Assembly: GCA_900550775.1 (NCBI GenBank)
Contig: URTH01000054.1
Span: 1 to 9,794, forward strand
Direction of reading: 5' to 3'
Length of the DNA: 9,794 nucleotides
From: an uncultured Eubacteriales bacterium
GTDB taxonomy: Bacteria; Bacillota; Clostridia; Monoglobales; Monoglobaceae
Each line of letters starts with the position of its first letter. The stretch's first letter is position 1. Below the pieces are notes generated by a model. The model was not told where the DNA came from, did not search any database, and saw nothing but the letters and a program-made list of their open reading frames with translations. A program made the translations under genes and the position numbers. This document shows, in pieces, positions 7,074 to 9,794 of the stretch.

Positions 7074-7307
7074 ATCATTTTTTCAAAAAATGGGTTTGGC
7101 AATGATAAATCGTGACATTTCGTTTATTTTATGAAAAAAAACCCTGTTTCGGTGTGAATATTGCACAAAATCAGAGCTGTAAAATCATGACAAAACGAAT
7201 TGTTAACAATTTGTTCATACTTTCAGCAAACGCCCCAAAAACGTTAGTTTATACTTTGTTTAGATTTGATTTTGGCGCCGAATTTGGACGATGAAAGGGC
7301 CGTTTGA
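7074..7307. other. AT-rich divergent intergenic region, no gene seen
   Basis: This stretch separates the leftward yicC promoter from the rightward NlpC/P60 promoter. No reading frame here has a ribosome binding site and family-like sequence. Visible elements are the A/T tracts next to the yicC -35 box, a near-perfect 22-bp palindrome (7194-7215) and the left copy of an inverted repeat (7270-7285). No riboswitch or RNA gene was recognised. Confidence 0.6.
7194..7215. repeat. 22-bp palindrome, possible operator
   Basis: AATTGTTAACAATT (7198-7211) is a perfect 14-bp palindrome. It extends to 22 bp (7194-7215) with one mismatched pair, so 10 of 11 base pairs are symmetric. It sits between two divergent promoters, about 120 bases from yicC's -35 box and about 95 bases from the NlpC/P60 -35 box. 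This looks like a binding site for a dimeric regulator. The half-site TTGTTAA resembles Rex half-sites, but the normal Rex spacing is absent, so the regulator is unknown. Confidence 0.5.
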
Positions 7308-7369
7308 TTGACTTTTTCTTAAAAAAAGTGTATAATGCATAGCGTGTTTTAAATTCGGACACGCCAAAA
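7270..7369. repeat. Inverted repeat flanking the NlpC/P60 promoter
   Basis: The left arm TTTTGGCG-CCGAATTT (7270-7285) recurs in inverted orientation as AAATTCGG-ACA-CGCCAAAA (7351-7369). All 16 bases match, apart from a 3-base insertion in the right arm. The 65 bases between the arms contain the whole promoter (7308-7336). It could be a pair of operator sites, a recombination site pair or chance. Confidence 0.55.
7308..7336 (+). promoter_or_regulatory. Promoter of the NlpC/P60 gene
   Basis: TTGACT (7308-7313) and TATAAT (7331-7336) are separated by 17 bases. Transcription would start near 7343, leaving a leader of about 97 bases before the TTG start at 7440. The first bases of that leader can form a short hairpin, GCGTGT (7342-7347) with ACACGC (7359-7364), which may protect the 5' end. 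No known riboswitch motif was recognised in the leader. Confidence 0.85.
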
Positions 7370-7439
7370 AAACAAAAATATGTGCTGGAAGGAAGTGAAG
7401 CAGGGACAGTAGGCATACAAAATATTGGAGGTTTCAGTT

Positions 7440-8153
7440 TTGAATTTTAAAAAATGGAGTATCAGAAAGGTTGTTGCAGCGTTTTGTGCTTGCATGACGG
7501 TATCTGCTTTCATGATAGCACCGGCGTCCGCTACGGAAGAGCCGTGTGATTTTGGACAATTGTATTGTGTGGTAAACGCAAGCACGCTGAACGTGCGCTC
7601 CTCTGCATCTACGGAGGCAGATGTGGTAGCGACGCTGACGACGGGTTCCTACATAAAGGTCAATTGGGTAGAACCCGGCTGGGTCAATGTTGCTTATAAC
7701 GGCGACGGATTGATGGGGTATGTTTCGGATGAGTACGTTTCTGTTTATCAGGGCGCCATTCCGGAAGTTACAAAGTCGCCCGGACAGAGCGCAGTAGACA
7801 TTGCAGCACAGTTCTTGGGAGTGCCTTATGTATACGGCGGAACTACGCCGAAAGGTTTTGACTGCAGCGGTTTGATGCAGTATGTATATGCGCAGCTTGG
7901 AATCAGTATCAACCGTGTGGCAGCAGACCAGATGAGAAACGGGATTGCGGTCTCCAGAGAGAATTTGCAGCCCGGCGACCTGGTTGGATTTTACAGCAGT
8001 GCAGGCAGCGGTTATGTCAGCCATATCGGAATGTATGTGGGTGACGGCATGATGATTCATGCACCGCATACCGGTGATGTTGTACGTTATGCCAGCATCG
8101 ACGGTTCCTATTTTTCCAGTCGTTTTGCCGGCGGACGCAGAATCATCTACTAA
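7440..8153 (+). CDS. Secreted SH3b-NlpC/P60 peptidoglycan hydrolase
   Basis: This 237-residue exported protein probably cuts peptide stems of peptidoglycan (gamma-D-glutamyl-diamino-acid endopeptidase type). It has a signal peptide: positive NFKKWSIRK, a hydrophobic core, and a likely cut after APASA at about residue 31. A bacterial SH3 domain follows (about 40-103, starting around NASTLNVRSSAS), which usually binds cell wall. The NlpC/P60 domain spans about 115-237. Its catalytic residues are C142 in FDCSGL, H195 in SHIGMYVGDG and H207 in MIHAPHTG. The start is TTG at 7440, chosen because GGAGG (7427-7431) lies 8 bases upstream; no ATG fits, and the other in-frame TTG at 7425 overlaps the ribosome binding site itself. 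The gene stands alone between its own promoter and terminator. The cell-wall role is inferred from the domains; the exact bond cut cannot be told. Confidence 0.93.
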   Translation: MNFKKWSIRKVVAAFCACMTVSAFMIAPASATEEPCDFGQLYCVVNASTLNVRSSASTEADVVATLTTGSYIKVNWVEPGWVNVAYNGDGLMGYVSDEYVSVYQGAIPEVTKSPGQSAVDIAAQFLGVPYVYGGTTPKGFDCSGLMQYVYAQLGISINRVAADQMRNGIAVSRENLQPGDLVGFYSSAGSGYVSHIGMYVGDGMMIHAPHTGDVVRYASIDGSYFSSRFAGGRRIIY

Positions 8154-8169
8154 ACGTGATAGTAATCAA

Positions 8170-8205
8170 AGAGAAACTGCAGCGGAGGATGCTGCAGTTT
8201 CTTTT
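8170..8205 (+). terminator. Intrinsic terminator after the NlpC/P60 gene
   Basis: AGAAACTGCAGC (8172-8183) and GCTGCAGTTTCT (8191-8202) form a perfect 12-bp stem with a 7-base loop, extended a little by A/T pairs. On the plus strand the stem runs into TTTCTTTTA. It starts 16 bases after the stop codon. In the minus direction the T-run is weaker (TCTCTTTGATT), but it may also stop transcripts from the HAD gene. Confidence 0.85.
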
Positions 8206-8284
8206 ACGTTCCGGCAAAAGCCGTATTTACTTTTACCCCTCAAAATCGTTGTGTACCGCGCGATACTTTTTCGGTAACGGTATA

Positions 8285-8848
8285 TCACTCGTCCGCCCAG
8301 GGGAACAGTTCGTCCCCTTTTACCAAATAGGCGCGTTTTGCCAGATTGGCAAGCGGTGCGTCCGAGAGCGAGTCCGAATAAAATTCGTCAATCACTGCAT
8401 CGGGGAACGCACGGCGGAACCGGCGCACCTTTTCTTCACCGTGGCAGTTGCGGCCAAGGTACATCCCGGTGTCCTTATCCACCCTGGACGCCAGCAGATG
8501 GGAAATTCCCAGTTGTTTGCAGGCCGGGCGAAGCAGAAAGGTCGGCGAGGCGGAGATGATAACGTCATCGTCTCTCTGCCGGAGAAGATACCATTCCTTG
8601 ATGCGGTCGATCGATTCTGCCCAAAAGTCGGATACCCATGCGTCAATATCCGGAATCCGAGAAAGAAAGCGGTAAAACTTTTCCTTATAATAAGTCTTGC
8701 TGCACAGCTTGAGAAAATGCGCCCCAAAGGCAACGGTGCCGGGAAAAAGCCGCAGCGCAAGCGAGGGCTTTTTGCGGATGCACCAAAAAATAAAATCGGC
8801 GGTGCTGTCGCCGTCATAGATAGTGCGGTCGAAATCGTATACGTTCAT
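8285..8848 (-). CDS. HAD-IB family phosphatase (phosphoserine phosphatase-like)
   Basis: This 187-residue soluble enzyme belongs to the haloacid dehalogenase superfamily, subfamily IB. Motif I is YDFDRT, with nucleophile D5 and general acid D7. Motif II is IISASP (S99). Motif III includes K140 in GEEK. Motif IV is DSLSD (D159 and D163). The helical cap lies between motifs I and II (about 15-85). Such enzymes remove phosphate from small molecules; subfamily IB includes serine phosphatase (SerB), but the substrate here is not shown by the sequence. The ATG at 8848 has a GGAAGG site 7 bases upstream. It is a single-gene unit, divergent from htpG. No dedicated minus-strand terminator is obvious downstream. 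Confidence 0.87.
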   Translation of the reverse strand: MNVYDFDRTIYDGDSTADFIFWCIRKKPSLALRLFPGTVAFGAHFLKLCSKTYYKEKFYRFLSRIPDIDAWVSDFWAESIDRIKEWYLLRQRDDDVIISASPTFLLRPACKQLGISHLLASRVDKDTGMYLGRNCHGEEKVRRFRRAFPDAVIDEFYSDSLSDAPLANLAKRAYLVKGDELFPWADE

Positions 8849-8879
8849 GATAGAACCTTCCTTGCGTTAGAGTACGTCC

Positions 8880-8908
8880 AGTATAGCACGCTTTGACAAA
8901 AAGTGCAA
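8880..8908 (-). promoter_or_regulatory. Likely promoter of the HAD phosphatase gene
   Basis: On the minus strand TATACT (8880-8885) is preceded by TG one base away (extended -10). TTGCAC (8903-8908) lies 17 bases upstream; it matches only 3 of 6 -35 positions. Transcription would start near 8873, about 25 bases before the start codon. The -35 box is weak, but the extended -10 box could compensate. Confidence 0.6.
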
Positions 8909-8947
8909 TCTTTTTTGGCGCAATTTTCTTTTTTTCCTGAAATTCTC

Positions 8948-8975
8948 TTGACAAATTCCAAAAAGGTGGTAAAAT
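8948..8975 (+). promoter_or_regulatory. Promoter of htpG
   Basis: TTGACA (8948-8953) and TAAAAT (8970-8975) are separated by 16 bases, a strong vegetative sigma-factor promoter. Transcription would start near 8982, just before the CIRCE operator, so a bound repressor would block the start or early elongation. Confidence 0.8.
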
Positions 8976-8987
8976 AGGGATTGAAAA

Positions 8988-9014
8988 TTAGCACTCAACC
9001 ATTTAGAGTGCTAA
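8988..9014 (+). promoter_or_regulatory. CIRCE operator (HrcA heat-shock repressor site)
   Basis: TTAGCACTC, nine bases, then GAGTGCTAA is an exact match to the CIRCE consensus, the binding site of the heat-shock repressor HrcA. It lies a few bases after the predicted transcription start and about 22 bases before the htpG start codon. This is where HrcA represses groESL and dnaK operons in Firmicutes. HrcA itself is not encoded in the window. Confidence 0.97.
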
Positions 9015-9036
9015 CAATATACTGGAGGAGATAGAG

Positions 9037-9794
9037 ATGGCAAAGTATGAATTTAAGTCGGAATCCAAGCGGCTTTTGGATTTAATGATTCATTCCATTT
9101 ATACGCATAAGGAGATTTTTTTGCGGGAGTTGATTTCCAACGCCAGCGACGCGCTGGACAAGCTTTATTATTTGTCCCTGCAGGATGAAAATATCACCTT
9201 TGACCGTGAGAATTTTTATATCCGTTTGACGCCGGATGCAGAGGCGCGTACCCTGACGGTTACAGACCGCGGAATCGGTATGACGAAAGAAGAATTGGAG
9301 GAAAACCTCGGCACGATCGCAAAAAGCGGTTCGCTGAACTTTAAAAAAGAGGCGGAGCCGAAAGAGGATGTCGATATCATCGGCCAGTTTGGTGTCGGCT
9401 TCTACTCCTCCTTCATGGTAGCCGATAAAGTCACCGTCATTTCCAAGGCTTATGGCTCGGACGAAGCATGGCAGTGGGAGTCCTCCGGTGTGGACGGCTA
9501 CGAGATGACCCCCGCCCAGAAAGATACCGTGGGCACCCAGATCATTCTGCACATCAAGCCGGATACCGACACTGAGAAATATGACAACTTCCTGGACGAA
9601 TACGGCATCGTGGCCATCGTGAAGAAGTACAGCGACTATGTGCGCTACCCCATCCAGATGGAGCGCGAAAAGAGCCGTCAGAAGCCGGAACCGGACCCCA
9701 AGCCCGAGGATTATAAGCCCGAGTGGGAGACCTACACCGAGCTGGAGACCCTGAACAGCATGATCCCCATCTGGAAGAAGCAGAAGAGCGAAGT
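9037..9794 (+). CDS. htpG: Molecular chaperone HtpG (bacterial Hsp90), 5' part
   Basis: The first 252 codons of an Hsp90 gene are present and the reading frame is open to the window edge; a full HtpG has about 620-640 residues. HtpG is an ATP-driven cytoplasmic chaperone. The N-terminal ATP-binding (GHKL) domain shows catalytic E31 and N35 in [11 protein letters not shown]77 in DRGIGM, the lid around GTIAKSGS, and [12 protein letters not shown] (116-127). The middle domain starts after about residue 200 and includes IPIWKK. The ATG at 9037 has GGAGG (9024-9028) 8 bases upstream. A CIRCE operator overlaps the leader, which implies repression by HrcA and induction by heat. Codon use changes within the gene: GC at third positions is about 58% over codons 1-110 and about 85% over codons 151-250 (counted by hand), with a switch from CCG to CCC proline and from mixed AAA/AAG to AAG lysine. 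Confidence 0.97.
   Translation, partial: MAKYEFKSESKRLLDLMIHSIYTHKEIFLRELISNASDALDKLYYLSLQDENITFDRENFYIRLTPDAEARTLTVTDRGIGMTKEELEENLGTIAKSGSLNFKKEAEPKEDVDIIGQFGVGFYSSFMVADKVTVISKAYGSDEAWQWESSGVDGYEMTPAQKDTVGTQIILHIKPDTDTEKYDNFLDEYGIVAIVKKYSDYVRYPIQMEREKSRQKPEPDPKPEDYKPEWETYTELETLNSMIPIWKKQKSE

Noticed and set aside
7194..7215. Rex redox-repressor site
   Set aside because: Half-sites resemble TTGTTAA, but they overlap rather than being separated as in the known Rex operator, so naming the regulator would be a guess.
7343..7439. Riboswitch in the NlpC/P60 leader (cyclic di-AMP type occurs before wall hydrolase genes)
   Set aside because: The leader is only about 97 bases and I could not find the conserved core motifs of the cyclic di-AMP or cyclic di-GMP classes; only a short 5' hairpin is visible.
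7434..8069. Open frame of 211 codons on the minus strand opposite the NlpC/P60 gene
   Set aside because: The plus-strand frame has a signal peptide, SH3 domain, catalytic Cys/His residues, promoter and terminator; the minus frame has none.
8156..8896. Open frame of 246 codons on the plus strand opposite the HAD phosphatase
   Set aside because: It starts inside the terminator region of the NlpC/P60 gene and is antisense to a gene with all HAD motifs; its translation shows no domain.
8893..8898. TTGACA on the plus strand as a second upstream htpG promoter
   Set aside because: No -10-like hexamer lies 16-18 bases downstream; the sequence there is GC-rich (TGGCGC).
9082..9552. Open frame of 156 codons on the minus strand opposite htpG
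   Set aside because: It is a shadow of the conserved HtpG N-terminal domain.

Overview
This window looks like a chromosomal segment of an anaerobic Gram-positive bacterium of the class Clostridia, possibly Oscillospiraceae/Ruminococcaceae. The evidence is a Firmicutes-type gene block (yicC-remA-gmk-rpoZ, then priA and def), an [FeFe]-hydrogenase maturase (HydE), strong GGAGG-type ribosome binding sites, sigma-A-like promoters, and a perfect CIRCE operator, the site of the HrcA heat-shock repressor. The family-level placement is inference. No mobile element, CRISPR array, tRNA or rRNA was seen.

Layout. From 1 to about 7073 everything is on the minus strand, so it is transcribed from right to left. 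A promoter at 7045-7073 starts the housekeeping operon yicC (RNase-like), remA (DNA-binding matrix regulator), gmk (guanylate kinase) and rpoZ (RNA polymerase omega). remA/gmk and gmk/rpoZ overlap, and the operon ends at a clear intrinsic terminator (4844-4876). priA (replication restart helicase) follows only about 20 bases later. def (peptide deformylase) then has its own near-consensus promoter, whose -10 box overlaps the priA stop codon, and its own terminator (1783-1812). Next is a two-gene unit with a consensus-like promoter (1718-1746): an HD-domain phosphohydrolase-like gene overlapping hydE. coaBC and fmt, which flank priA-def in Bacillus-type arrangements, are absent here.

From 7074 to 7439 lies an AT-rich divergent intergenic region. 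It holds the yicC promoter, a long palindrome, and a promoter bracketed by inverted repeats that drives a secreted SH3-NlpC/P60 cell-wall hydrolase gene. That gene starts with TTG and ends at a strong terminator. A minus-strand HAD-IB phosphatase gene follows. Last is a divergent promoter region in which a CIRCE element controls htpG (Hsp90), which runs off the right edge.

Most of the window is ordinary core genome and I see no convincing new multi-gene system. The points most worth a second look are regulatory or evolutionary: HrcA-type control of htpG, a sharp codon-usage shift inside htpG, the inverted repeats around the NlpC/P60 promoter, the palindrome between the divergent promoters, and the terminator placed directly in front of priA.
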